A stretch of 64,000 nucleotides of DNA from Termitomyces sp. T153. Its lineage: Eukaryota; Basidiomycota; Agaricomycetes; Agaricales; Lyophyllaceae. The translations under genes and the position numbers were made by a program. Numbering within the stretch: position 1 is the stretch's first letter; each line of letters starts with the position of its first letter. Below the pieces are notes generated by a model. The model searched no databases and was not told the origin of the DNA. It saw only the letters and a list, made by a program, of their open reading frames with translations. The stretch is from positions 124,001-188,000 of the forward strand of contig JACKQL020000065.1 of assembly GCA_018296165.2 (NCBI GenBank), read 5' to 3'. This document shows, in pieces, positions 35,353 through 46,169 of this stretch.

Positions 35353-36482
35353 TCACTCCCTCCCCGGACCCCCTGGCAACCCTACCCCCAGGTCAACTTC
35401 CATCTGGGCCCGCACCACCACTAAGACCTCCGCCAACCCTGGCAATGCCTCCCCCGCATCAGCTGCCACCTCCCACCACGACCCCGGGGCCACCGCATTG
35501 TGTTGCCGATGCCCCACCAACAACCTCTCCAATCGCGCCATCCCCTGCTGCAACTCCGGAGGCTGAACCGCGGACCCCTGCATCAACCCATCCTGAATCG
35601 ACGCGAATGCCACGGAGGCACTGTCCAAGAGGACCCGATGCTCCCGCACCCAGCCTAAACCCAGAAAATGAACCGTCAGTAACAAACGGAGGAACAGGAG
35701 ACAACTCACGAAGGATTCCTGCGCACCCCAAAGCGGCCTCGTTGGCCAACCAATCCTCCCTCCGCCTCGCCGCCTCCAGCTCTGCCCACAACACATCCCC
35801 CTCCAGAACTTGTCCCCACCCCTCTGCCTCCCCCGCAGGCTGCCCCTCCATCTGCGTCAGATGCTCCCGCAAACCCTGCACCTCTAACACTCGCTCCATC
35901 ACCACGCACACTGAAGTGTTCCTCTCCTGCTCCATCGCCTCTTTCTCTATCCGCGCCACGTCACAGTCCTCCGTCGCCCGTTGGAGCTCACCCTCCCGTA
36001 CTGCCAATGACGTTGTCAAAGCCTCCACCTGCTTGCGAAGAAAGACCTCCATGATTGAAGGAATAGGTGTGGGGGGACTCAACGACCGTTCCGAGGGAAC
36101 GCCCGGGGCAGGAGAAAAAAGGGAAGACTCCGGAGGCCCTGCTGATGACTCGCGCCCACGCAGCCTCTTGCTGGGTCCCACCCCCGAGGGCGGGGAGGCT
36201 CAATGCTTCCCCCGAATCACCACCAAGGATGCCCCCTTTCCCTTTGGCAACGCGGGACAAAACTTGGTCCGTTTCGGAACCTCCAGAAAATCCACCACCA
36301 CCACCACGGACAACTCTACAAAGCCCCATCAATCATCCTGAACAGACAAGTCGACACCACTTACGACTCTGGTCCCTGACACTAGCACGGCATCGACGCT
36401 CAAACTCCTCCCCCCCACTGTCATACACCACCACCTCGTCCAAAGCAGTGGGAGAGACTACTGGAACGCTGGGGGAAGACAT
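35353..36482 (-). pseudogene. Antisense coiled-coil gene of element B, one nonsense mutation
   Basis: Same three-exon layout as in element A, read on the minus strand from ATG 36482 to the stop at 35353. Intron 1 (donor after GACCAGAGTC) and intron 2 (donor after CTTC, about 35,712) keep GT-AG ends. Exon 2 carries VEALTTSLAVREGELQRATE, and exon 3 ends GPGRE as in A. The CGA codon after RGK in A is TGA here (36202-36200), a single C-to-T change at a CG site. The rest of the frame stays open, so the loss looks recent. Confidence 0.65.
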
Positions 36483-36682
36483 GACAAAATTTGGGAAATT
36501 CTGGGGTACATCCAAAGCTTTTAATTGATTGAGGAGAACCCTGACAAAGCGGCGGCCGCGCTTCAACTTCGTCTCCCATGCCGCTATCACTCGCTGCGGA
36601 TTGATCAATATTGCTTGGCTTTGACTCCCACACCCCGCTGATCCCCGTCCTGCTCCCCGCGTCTCGAAGGGTCTCGACACTG

Positions 36683-36694
36683 AAGGGGGGGTGA
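36683..36694 (+). other. Polypurine tract of element B
   Basis: AAGGGGGGGTGA directly abuts the TGTCACGACC start of the 3' LTR. Element A (18711-18700, minus strand) and element C (61241-61252) have the same tract in the same place. It fixes the sense direction of the family. Confidence 0.75.
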
Positions 36695-38953
36695 TGTCAC
36701 GACCCGTCCCCTGAACCCCCACACATCGTCTAGCAACCCCCCAATCCCCCAAAAAAACCCCGACGCTCCGCCGAACTTCCACCCATGCCCTGCGCCTATT
36801 TTGGCTAACTCCGACGCCTCCCCAGCTAACTCTGACGGCCCCCTGGCCAACTTTGATGCCTTCCCCACAGCCACTGACACTTACCCTGGATCTCCCGAAC
36901 CCCGAGAACCACCCCCACTGTTCCTGATTGTCAGGTTCCGCTGATCTCGGGGGCTCAGCTGCACTGGGCGAGTCCTTACTAGGCGGGCGTGATCCCCTTG
37001 TACTGGTAACCAAACACTCAAAAATGTTCCAGGCACTGATGACTGGTGTGGGTAGTCGGTGGGATGTGATCCAGACAGATCTGGGGAGGTCTGGAGAAGT
37101 CGGATTGCGAGGAAACGGAAGGCCTTGGCGGGGTTCAGGCAGAAGACCATATGGGGGGATTCGTGGAAGCGAAGGAGTAGGTGGCGGTGTGATCAATGGG
37201 AGCAGAGCCAGGGTTTGATGGGAGATCAATGGGAGTTGATGGAGTCCAGGACCGAGCAAAGAATGAGGTTCAGACTGGTGAAAGAGTGTCGGGGTTTGTA
37301 ATCATAATCGCGGAGTTTGTGGGGTCGTCTAGGTTGATAAGGACTTGGGCCCAATGGCTGGACGGAGTCACCAAGACAGCGTCAGATGAAATGGAATGGA
37401 GTCAATATGGAACAAGAGTAGATTCGAGTGGAGATATGAAACAATAACAAGAACAATAATGAAATGGAGACAAGACAAGACCGGGAGACTGAGAGTAAGG
37501 AAAACAAGACACAAAACACAAAACACAAAACACAAAACACGAGAAGGAAACAATCAGACCATAGGTAACATTAAGCAATATCAAGACTAGAGTATGAAGA
37601 GCTACTTGACGGCTTATATACTGACTACTGGAGAACTTCGGGTACGTCGGCTGCGGTGGCAGGGCTTGGCGGAGCTCGACGGAGTGGGCAGGTGTTGGTT
37701 GCGATCAAGGATTGGGCCGCACTGATACGTTGATGGGATCATTGGGGAACGCAGGTCGCCCCAAGGTTGTTGTGATACTCCAGAATAGGTTGGAGGAACC
37801 AGGGTGTTGAGTTGATGATGGGTGGCAAAGATCGGAAACAGTGGGGGCGGTTCTCAGGGTTTGGGAGATCCAGGGTAAGTGTCAGTGGCTGCGGGGAAGG
37901 CATTGAAGTTGGCCAGGGGGCCATCAGAGTTAGCCGGGGAGGCGTTGGAGTTAGCCAAAATAGGCGCGGGGCATGGGCGGAAGTTTGGCAGAGCGTCAGG
38001 GGTTTTTTGGGGGGTCGGGGGGTTGATGGACGATGTGCGGGGGTTCAGATCTTCGCCACCCATCATCAACTCAACACCCTGGTTCCTCTGACCCATTCTG
38101 GAGTATCATGACAACCTCGGGGCGACCCGCATTTCCAAATGATCCCAACAACGTATCAGCGCGGCCTGACCCTCGATCGCAACCGACACCCGCCCACTCC
38201 ATCAAGCTCCGCCGAGCCCCGCTGCCGCAGCCAACGCACCCCAAAGTTCTCCAGTAGTTAGTATATAAGCTGTCGAGTAGCTCTTCGTACTCTAGTCTTG
38301 ATATTGCTTAACGTTACCTATGGTCTGATTGTTTCATTCTCATGTTTTGTGTTTTGTGTTTTGTGTCTCGTTTTCTTATCTCAGTCTCCTGGTCTTATCT
38401 CAGTCTCCCGGTCTTGTCTTGTCTCCATTCCGTTATCATTCTCGTTATTGTTTTGTACCTCCACTCGAATCTACTCTTGTTCCATATCATTTCGTCTGAC
38501 GCTGTCTCGGTGACTCCGTCCGACCATTGTGCCCAAGTCTTCATCAACCCTAACGACCTCACGAACTCCGCGATTACGATTACAAACCCTGACACTCCTT
38601 CACCAAGTCCAAACCTCGCTCTTCGCTCGGTCCCGGACTCCATCAACTCCAAATGATCTCCCATCAAACCCCGGCTCCGTTCCCATTGATCACACAGCTG
38701 CCTACTCCTTCGCTTCTGCAAATCTCCCATACGGTCTTCTGCCTGAACCCTGCCAAGACCGTCCTGTTTCCCTGCAATCTGACTTCTCCAGACCTCCCCA
38801 GATCTGTCTGGATCACATCCCACTGACTATCTGCACAAGCCATCAGTGCCCAGAACATTTTCAAGTGTTCGGTTACCAGTGCAAGGGGATCACGCCCGCC
38901 TAGTAAGGACTCGCCCAGTGCAGCTGAGCCCCCGAGGTCAGTGGAACCTGACA
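36695..38953 (+). repeat. 3' LTR of element B, interrupted
   Basis: Two pieces, 36695-36928 and about 38048-38953, read through into each other in LTR order (…CTGTTCCTGAT then GATCTTCGCCACCC…). They are separated by an LTR of the same family in opposite orientation. Apart from this interruption the 3' LTR is close to the 5' LTR. Confidence 0.8.
36929..38047 (-). mobile_element. Inverted solo LTR inside the 3' LTR of element B
   Basis: It starts TGTCAGGTTCCGCTGATC and runs through the minus-strand R motif and TATA region. It ends in GTGCGGGGGTTCAG, lacking the final ~16 bp (GGGACGGGTCGTGACA) seen in the LTR of element A. Only GAT is shared at the two junctions, so a clean 5-bp duplication is not visible. 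Inverted recombination between LTRs is an alternative to insertion plus end loss. Confidence 0.75.
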
Positions 38954-39249
38954 GAGTTGACCCTGGAGGAAGCCAACATGAGCACCTCACCTCTGGAGCT
39001 AGAGGGGAATTTTTAGTTGAGTAACAGATGAGGTGTATGCCTCTGTTGCTAGGTGCTAATGGGTTCTCTTCTCTGTTGATAGAAAACAAAACTGCCTTTT
39101 CCAATGCCCTTCATTCTGAGACAGAAGAACCTCAAAGCCTCTTTCCAGACATACAAACACTAACTCTGGAGCCCCCACCAAGCTCTCCAACACCTCTGAA
39201 GGTCCAACAGTGCAGCCCTGCTTAGGCATGCCAAGTGCCCTGACAGTAT

Positions 39250-39594
39250 GTGATGGCCTCTGGCTCATCAGCCCATTCCTTGTGCCTCAATATGGAGATC
39301 AAGATGACAGACACCCAGCAAAACTGCAGAGTCACAGCTCTCCTGGACAGTGGAGCAACAGAACTTTTTCTGGACTTAGAGTTTGTCAAATGCCACAGCC
39401 TAACCATGCAGCTCCTTCCCAAGCCCATTCCTGTCTATAACATTGATGGAACACCCAACAAAGCCAGTGCAATTAGCTCCATAGTCAACCTGGTTCTCCA
39501 CTATTGGAACCATGTGGAGTGCACCATATTCACTGTCACCAGCTTGAGAAGGCAAGACATGATTCTTGGGTTCACATGGCTCCGAGAGCATAAC
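39250..39594 (+). pseudogene. Aspartic protease domain of chromovirus element 1
   Basis: The frame contains the retroviral-type active site LLDSGATELFLD (about 39,333-39,368), then PKPIPVYNIDGTPNKAS and LRRQDMILGFTWLREHN. The protease frees mature gag and pol proteins. This stretch is open, but the polyprotein around it is broken. The next residues (EVDW) are split from TKGEVTMSRCP by the SINE-like insertion. Confidence 0.8.
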
Positions 39595-39609
39595 TCTGAG
39601 GTTGATTGG

Positions 39610-40551
39610 GGGCACAATGGCTCAGCTGGCACCAGCATGTCCCCAAGCAGGTCACCTGACTTGCAAGTGCAAGGTCGGGGTTTCGACTCTGGCTGAGTGC
39701 ACCTGTGTGAAAAACACCTTAGACACCACGTGGGTTATTTCAACGCTGCCGGAAAGCCACCGCCTGCACATGTTGACTAGGGAGGCTTTGTTGTGCAGGC
39801 CAAAAGGGACTGACCAATCAGCATGTGGTACAATGAGGCACGGTGACCATCATGCTTGTGACAGATTAGAAAAAGAGAAAGTTTCCCCGGTGCGATGGAT
39901 TTGGGAGAGGGCCTAGGTCTTCGCTGACCAAGTGGATTGTGGCACAGGTAGGCATGAGGATAGGAGTCAATAGTTTGATCAGGCTGCCGACACACTGTGT
40001 GGTCCATCGGATGGTCTGGTGAGGTAAAGCCACTGCTGCCAGTTTGATCGGGTGCCTAGCCAAAAGGTGCGGCATGTCTGTCACTGGGTGGCACACTGGG
40101 CTATTCCGTTGCGGGTTCTGAATCTTGGGATCGATCTTCCAAAAGTAGCATCTGGGCGTGGGGGGGGGGGTTTAGTCATGAGACGCTTGCTGAGTGCATG
40201 GGAGTGGGAGGCTATGAGCTGGCCAAGCGCCTCACGAGGGACAATACCAGTGCACACACAGTAAGCCCTGGCGAGTACAGCTGGGTTTAGAAATTGGGAC
40301 AGCACGTTAGCGGCAGATGGTGTGGGATTTAGTATGGGAAGTAGTATGAACTCCGACAAAGTCAAATTGTAGTAAAGTGGCTATGAGGCATAACTGGCAT
40401 CAGCTGAAAAGGGATTAGGCCGGAGAACTAGCTGGAGTGTCCGTAATTACCACCCCCATTATGTACTGCAGGACCTAGGACACTATGGTCAAGAGGGAGT
40501 CTCATGTACAAAAATAGGTCTTGAAATAATAAAAACTGGTCAATCAATCAA
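39610..40551 (+). mobile_element. SINE-like retroposon with pol III promoter and 15-bp target duplication
   Basis: A 942-bp insertion in pol, bounded by the perfect direct repeat TCTGAGGTTGATTGG (39595-39609 and 40552-40566). The 5' end looks tRNA-derived. It has an A box TGGCTCAGCTGG (39618-39629) and a B box GGTTTCGACTC (39679-39689), about 50 nt apart. The 3' end is AATAATAAAAACTGG followed by a short CAAT repeat. No protein frame was found. Long target duplication, internal promoter and simple-repeat tail point to LINE-assisted retroposition. It is long for a SINE. It contains CG sites, so it is younger than its chromovirus host. A G-run lies near 40,160. Confidence 0.72.
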
Positions 40552-40566
40552 TCTGAGGTTGATTGG

Positions 40567-43500
40567 ACCAAAGGAGAGGTGACCATGAGTAGATGCCCTA
40601 GGAAGTGCTCCACCTGTGCCACAGAGGCCAGGGCAGAGCATCAGACTCAAGTCTGAGAACATGCAGCCATCTGAGCATGTTGTGCCGGCCCTCTCCCCTT
40701 TGCTGATCTAGACCTCCTGGACCCCCTGCTTCTAGCATTTCCTTATAGGGAGGCCCTTTACAAGGATGATTGGAGCAATAGCAGAGCTCCAGAGGAGTGT
40801 GGAGGAGAGTTTGGTGGTATATGCAAACCAGAGCTCCCCCAGATGAAGCAATAGAGGTGAGGGATTGAATTTATATTACCACTGTCCACCCATTGCCCTC
40901 TGTTATGGAGATCAGGACTAGCCAAACTACATCCCAGTGGCTGGCCCAGGCCTTTGCCACCAATGCTGTGCTTCAAGAGTTCTGGAATGTAGTACCCCCC
41001 TACTTGCATGCATTTGAGGACGTGTTCTCCAAGGCCTCCTTTGACTCACCTCTGGAGTGCAAGAAGTGGAACCGCACTATTGAACTGCTGCTCAACTCAG
41101 CACTCTCCAGCTGTAAGGTCTACCTCCTCATACCCAAAGAGCAGGACGAGCTTGACACCTTCCTCTAGGAGAACTTGGACTCTGGTCATATCCATCCATT
41201 CAAATCCCTGATGGCTTCTCCAGTCTTCTTCATCAAAAAGAAGGATGGCTCCCTCCAACTGGTACAGGACTATCAGGTACTCAATGCCATGACAGTGAAG
41301 AATTGCTACCCTCTCCCCCTCATCTCTGAGCTTATCAACAACCTCTGGGGTGTGCAATACATCACTAAACTGGACATCTGGTGGAGTTACAACAATGTGC
41401 ACATTCAGGAGGGAGACAAGTGGAAGGTAGCCTTTCAGACCAACCAGAGATTGTTTGAGCCACTTGTTATGTTCTTTGGTCTCACCACCAGCTCAGCCAC
41501 CTTTCAGACCATGATGAACGACATCTTCTGGGACCTCATTGTGGAGGGTGTAGTGTGCGTGTACCTCAATGACATCCTCATTTACACCAAAAGGCTGGAG
41601 AAACACCATTGGATCACTTGTCTTGTTCTGGAATGCCTCTGCTGGCACCAGCTCTACCTCAAGCTGGAGAAGTGCAAGTTTGAACAAACCTGGATTGAGT
41701 ACCTCAGCCTAATCATCTCTCATGGAACTGTGGAGATGGACCCAGTGAAGGTAGCAGGTGTGGTGGAGTGGCTGGAGCTCCAGAACAAGAAGAAGGTACA
41801 GGCATTCCTTGGTTTTGCAAACTTCTACTGGAGATTCATCTAGGACTTCTTGCATCATGCCTGCCTGCTGTTTAACCTCACAGGTAAAGATGTTATGTGG
41901 AGCTGGGGACCTCTGGAGCAGATGGCCTTTGACACTCTCAAGCATGCCATGACCTCCAGACCTATTCTCCTCTTCCTGGATGACAACTCTCCCTTCTGCA
42001 TAGAGTCCAACAGCTCCAACTTTGCTACTGGGGTGGTGCTCTCACAGCAATCTCCAGAGGATGGGAAGTGGCACCTGGTGGCCTTTTACTCCAAAAGCCT
42101 GAATGTGGTGGAGCAGAACTATGAGATCCATGACAAAGAGATGTTGGCCATCATCTAGCCATTTGAGGAGTGGTGGCACTTCCTGGAAGGCATGCAGCAC
42201 AAGTTTGAGGTCTGGATGGATCACAAGAACCTTGAATTCTTCCAGACAGCCAAGAAGCTCAATCACTGGCAGACCCAATGGTCCCTCTACCTTGTCAACT
42301 TTGACTTCTCCTTGCACTACAAGCCTGGCCAGAGCATGGGGAAACCAGATGCCCTGTCTTGGAGGGCAGACCACAGAACGGAGGGAGGGAATAACAGTAA
42401 CATCATGCTCCTCCACCCCAAATTGTTTGTGATCCAAGCCATGGAGGGCCTAGTTGTTGATGGAGCAGAGGCAGACATTCTCTAGAACATCTGATGGAGT
42501 AATAGGGATGGTTGACAGGAGCTTGTGGTGCAGACTGTTTGGACACTGAAGTCAGGGCATGCTACTGGTGTTAAGGTGGTCTGTGCTGATGAATGGGCCT
42601 TCTGAGATGGAATCCTGACCTTCCAAGACTGTATCTACATCCCCAACATCCCAGAGCTCTGTTGGAGGATCATGGAGCAACACCACAACTCCCACATTGC
42701 AGGGCACCCTGGGCAGTGGAAGACACTGGAGTTAGTATCACGGAACTACTGATGGCCCCAGATGTCCTGGTACATTGGGTCCTACACTAGTACCTGCAAT
42801 CTCTGCCTCTGGACCAAGCTCCAATGCCGACTCCCCTATGGACAGTTACACCCACTACCAGTGCCTGTGGAATGATGGAGTATGGCATCTGGGGACTTCA
42901 TTGTAGAGCTCCCTGATGCCCATGGTTACAATGCAATCATGGTGGTGGTGGACCTATATGGCAAGAGAGTGCACTTCATTCCAACCCACACCACCTGCTC
43001 TGCTATGGGTGCTGCAAGCCTGTACTGGAGGAACATCTGGTAGCTCCATGGCCTCTTCAACACTTATGTCTCAGATTGGGAACCGCAATTTATGGTGGAG
43101 TTCACCCATGAGCTCTACTGACTGCTTGGAGTAAAGCTCCACACTACCACTGCCTACCATCCACAGTCTGATGGCCAGATGGAGCATGTAAACCAGGAGT
43201 TGGAACAGTATCTCTGCCTCTTCTGCAATGAGCGCCAAGATGACTGGGACAAACTCCTCCCTGATGCCAAATTCCAGTACAACAACCATGTTCACATGTC
43301 TACCCAATTTTCCCCATTCTTTCTTGATACTGGATGGCACCCATGCATGGGTTTTGAACCCCAGGCCTGACCCTCAGAGAATGAGGCAGTAAACAAATTT
43401 GTGGACCAGATGAAGAGGTCACAAAAAGAGGCCCAGGCTGCACTGGCAAAGGCAAAAGATGACATGGTGCAATACTATGACTGCGGGAGGACCCCAGAGT

Positions 43501-43610
43501 GCAGATATCAGCCCAGGGATCAAGTCTACCTGGATGCCTCTGACATTATGACCACCCATCCCTCAAAGAAGCTGTCACACTGCCAATTAGGGCCATACAC
43601 AGTGGAATGA
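40567..43610 (+). pseudogene. Reverse transcriptase, RNase H and integrase of chromovirus element 1
   Basis: Continuous but stop-riddled pol. The RT fingers have FFIKKKDGSLQLVQDYQVLN (about 41,225). The palm has VCVYLNDILIYT where YLDD is normal, so one catalytic Asp is Asn. RNase H starts near 41,990 with CIESNSSNFATG, where the first catalytic Asp is lost. Integrase has the HHCC zinc module (HHNSHIAGH, CNLC near 42,800), DFIVELPD and VVVDLYGK (near 42,900), SDWEPQF (near 43,075) and a downstream Glu in QMEHVNQELEQYL (43,170-43,215). In-frame stops occur at about 41,166, 41,841, 42,156, 42,483, 43,040 and 43,119. The end of pol is cut by the solo LTR at 43,716. Confidence 0.87.
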
Positions 43611-43715
43611 CAGGTAGGACCCTTGGCCTATTGACTCCAACTCCCTGTAGTGATGCGCCAGCTTCATCCGGTGTTCAATGTGGTCAAACTTATCCTGGCC
43701 CCTAAAGATCCTATT

Positions 43716-44730
43716 TGTCAGGTTCCACTGATGATGGGGGCTCAGCTGCACTGGAGAATCCTTACTAGGCAGACATGATGTCCTGCGCTTATAACCTAGC
43801 ATCCCAGGGTTGGTGCAGAGTGAAGGGACTTGTGAGGGAAGCTAGGGGGAGTGGTCTGAGCAAGTCTGAAATGGTCTGGAGAGAGTATATTAGACGTCAG
43901 ACCTGGGCAGGTATCAGGAACAAGTTTGTGGGCATGCAAATAGACTGTAGAGTAAGCGGAGGCTTCATAAATGATGGGGGCAGAGCCAGAGTTTGATGGG
44001 GGATCACCAAGACTTGATGGGTTCCAGGGCTGAGCAAGGAGCAAGGTCTGGAGTTGTCATAAGAATGTTTAGGAGTTGTAGCACATGCGCAGAGTTTGTA
44101 CTGATGTTGGAGATGAAAGGAACTTAGAGAAACAAAGGAAATATATACAGTTGAGATGAGATGGAGATGAGGTGAGACAAGACAGAGAAAAGAAATAGAT
44201 TTGAGACTAAAAATAGAGACAGATGAAATGAAACACAAGACACAGGAAACCAGTAAATGCAATATCAAGACTAGAGTATGAGGAGCTACTCTACAACTTA
44301 TATACTGACTACTAGATAGCTCCAGAGGGCAGTGGGCATGATGGTGGAGTTTGACAGAGCTGTGCAGAGTTGACAGGTGTTGGGTACAATCATGGGGCAG
44401 GCCATGGTGATATTCTGATGGGATCAGCTGGGACTGCAGGCCACTCCGAGGTCGTTGTGATACTCTGGAGCAGGTCAGGTGAACCAGAGCAGTGAGTTGG
44501 AGGTGTACAACAGGGTTAGGAACAGTGGGGGAGGGTTCCAGGGGTTCAGGGGGAGTGTTGATGGCTGTGGAGAAGGCATTGGAGTTGGTCAGGGGGCTGT
44601 TGGGGTTTGCTAGGAGAGTGTTGGAGTTACCTGGAGTGGGCATGGGGGGTGGATGGGGGTTGGGGGAGTTTGGCAGGGCATTGGGGAGGGCTGAGAACAG
44701 TGTTGGGGGTTTAAGAAGTGGGTTGTGACA
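43716..44730 (-). mobile_element. Solo LTR, inverted, between integrase and chromodomain of element 1
   Basis: 1,015 bp, TGTCAGGTTCC to GGTTGTGACA on the plus strand, so opposite to its host. Flanks are CTATT (43711-43715) and CTATC (44731-44735), a 5-bp duplication with one later change. The minus-strand R motif lies near 44,268. CG-poor. Confidence 0.83.
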
Positions 44731-44733
44731 CTA

Positions 44734-45047
44734 TCCCAGGGCAACATCTGCCACCTCTGCTGCCTGTGGTGGTGGTCAACAACAACAAAGAGTACAAAGT
44801 GGAAGAAATCCTGGACAGCTGTTTATTCTGGAGATGACTACAGTACAAGGTGAAGTGGAAAGGCTACAGAATCAAGGATATTTCCTGGGAGCCATGGGAG
44901 AATGTACATGCCCCTGGACTTGTTAAGGAGTTCCACCAGAGACATCCAGACATGCCGCACACCATACAAGGAATCTACCCTATCTTGCCAGTGGACCAAG
45001 CAATCAGGGACTTCTTCTACCCTGCACATCAAGATGCTGCATGCTAG
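44734..45047 (+). pseudogene. Integrase C-terminal tail with chromodomain, element 1
   Basis: After the solo LTR the frame reads EYKVEEILDS, then YKVKWKGY, DISWEPWENV and a tail to TAG 45047. This is a chromodomain, which in chromoviruses directs integration to chromatin carrying particular histone marks. One stop lies between the two halves. Confidence 0.8.
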
Positions 45048-45058
45048 AGGGGGGATGA
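45046..45058 (+). other. Polypurine tract of chromovirus element 1
   Basis: AGAGGGGGGATGA lies directly upstream of the 3' LTR start TGTCAGGGGAC. Confidence 0.65.
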
Positions 45059-45398
45059 TGTCAGGGGACTTCCATTTCCAACCTCCATGACTGGTTCCAG
45101 CACCTCTGCAGCTTGTTTGACATCTCCGGAGTTCTCCAGAGTTCTCTGTATTACCTCAGCAACCATTGCCCTAGGGTTAGGAGTAGCTCCAGTCACCTGT
45201 ACAGTGGTTCCCACGCCTCCACCACCTGCTGATGTGCCGCACCAAGCAGCGGGGATCCTTAGACATGTTCTCTTTGGATTCCCCTCTGCTAGGTGATTAG
45301 TTACCAACTTGTATCATTGTCTACTCCACTAATATACTTCAGATTCCCCTCTGCTAGCTGCGTGACTCCGATCCGTCGCTCCGGAGGTTGCCCTTACA
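45059..45398 (+). repeat. 3' LTR of chromovirus element 1
   Basis: 340 bp, colinear with the 5' LTR but about 30 bp shorter; several base differences are visible, showing age. It is followed by GAATC, the second copy of the target duplication. Confidence 0.85.
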
Positions 45399-46165
45399 GA
45401 ATCTAACTACTACCATCACACATACCTCCTCCTAGCATGAGATCTGTATGCTACCATTCCAAATCCTTACTACAGTGCAAAACACTCAAAATAACTAGAA
45501 CCATCAAATTTTGAAATGGTATGTATCAAGGACTGATACAGATAGCATGCCATAGCTTTAGAGCTAGATAGCATGAATGCAGTCTCAGTCGCACTTTATC
45601 AAAGTAAGATGAACCATATTAAAATGGTCAGATAGTGTGGATGCAGTCTAGGTTAAATGGATAATGAGTATATGTAGTGTAAGATAATATAGCAAACATA
45701 CCTCAATCACACTTTATCAAAGTAAGACAAGCTGAGGTATGACAAAGTAGGAAAACATATTTATAATGGCGCAGCTGAGCACATGTGATGAAAACTCCAG
45801 TGCGGCGCATAAGGAACGCGTCCTATCCATTGAAACTATGTCCTTACTCCAAACATATTCAAATTTTTTTCAAATCCTCAAAATTGATTGACTCCTTTCA
45901 ACTATTTCTTTCGACTGAACATAGCAGATTCTCACCCACTCAAGTTTGGTTATTTTTCCAACAGCATGGCCCCCCTTTCCCTTATTGTGATATCTAATCT
46001 GACACATCATTTTTATTTACTTCCTGGGAAAGAAGTATGTCTCTAATTCATGCATGCAGGAGGCCTAAGTTGTATGCTATTTAATATGAACAATTGGCTA
46101 AGCACACGGAGAAATTCGGTCATGGATGAACATCATTTAAAAAGCAATCAGTACTTCAGTTTGTC
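45399..46165. other. Resumed DIRS-like flank and AT-rich spacer
   Basis: The first part continues the element interrupted at 29,002. A motif CACTTTATCAAAGTAAGA occurs twice (about 45,592 and 45,711), each near a variant of GATGCAGTCT. No gene is seen before the terpene synthase. Confidence 0.4.
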
Positions 46166-46169
46166 TACT

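Larger units (their letters stand above)
31689..38953 (+). mobile_element. Element B: complete non-autonomous LTR retrotransposon with perfect target duplication
   Basis: The 5' LTR is 31689-32825, the interior 32826-36694 and the 3' LTR 36695-38953 (itself interrupted by an inverted LTR). The target duplication is GAGTT (31684-31688 and 38954-38958). The primer site is AATATCAAGGCT (32827-32838) and the purine tract AAGGGGGGGTGA (36683-36694). The interior aligns over its length with element A in opposite orientation. It has no recognisable gag or pol; the antisense coiled-coil gene is present but broken. With about 1.1-kb LTRs and a 3.9-kb interior without pol, it fits the LARD class of non-autonomous LTR elements. 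Confidence 0.87.
29633..39235 (+). pseudogene. gag of chromovirus element 1, in three pieces
   Basis: Pieces 29633-29965, 31004-31688 and 38954-39235 join when the solo LTR and element B are taken out with one copy of each target duplication. The start is ATG 29633 (MDLISQSLQALLEHL). The capsid-like part includes SNALKIAWMLLYMK, DPAKTTALMLHDREQYKQG and HPALVEHINN. A CCHC zinc knuckle, CWRCKTPGHFAQHC, lies at about 31,530-31,570 and should bind the element's RNA. Internal stops (for example after DEYINSF near 31,166 and at about 31,303) show it is dead. Confidence 0.75.
29003..45398 (+). mobile_element. Chromovirus (Tf1/sushi-like Gypsy) element 1 with four nested insertions
   Basis: The 5' LTR is 29003-29373 and the 3' LTR 45059-45398, both TGTCAGGGGAC...TTACA. 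They are flanked by a perfect 5-bp duplication GAATC (28998-29002 and 45399-45403). The order gag, protease, RT, RNase H, integrase, chromodomain is that of chromoviruses. Insertions are a solo LTR (29966-31003), element B (31689-38953), a SINE-like unit (39610-40551) and an inverted solo LTR (43716-44730). Without them the element is about 6.3 kb. Stops in every domain and an altered RT active site make it dead. It is strongly CG-poor, consistent with long-standing cytosine methylation and deamination. Confidence 0.88.

Noticed and set aside
32826..36694. Element B as an autonomous retrotransposon
   Set aside because: No zinc knuckle, DSGA, RT, RNase H or integrase motif appears on either strand of the interior.
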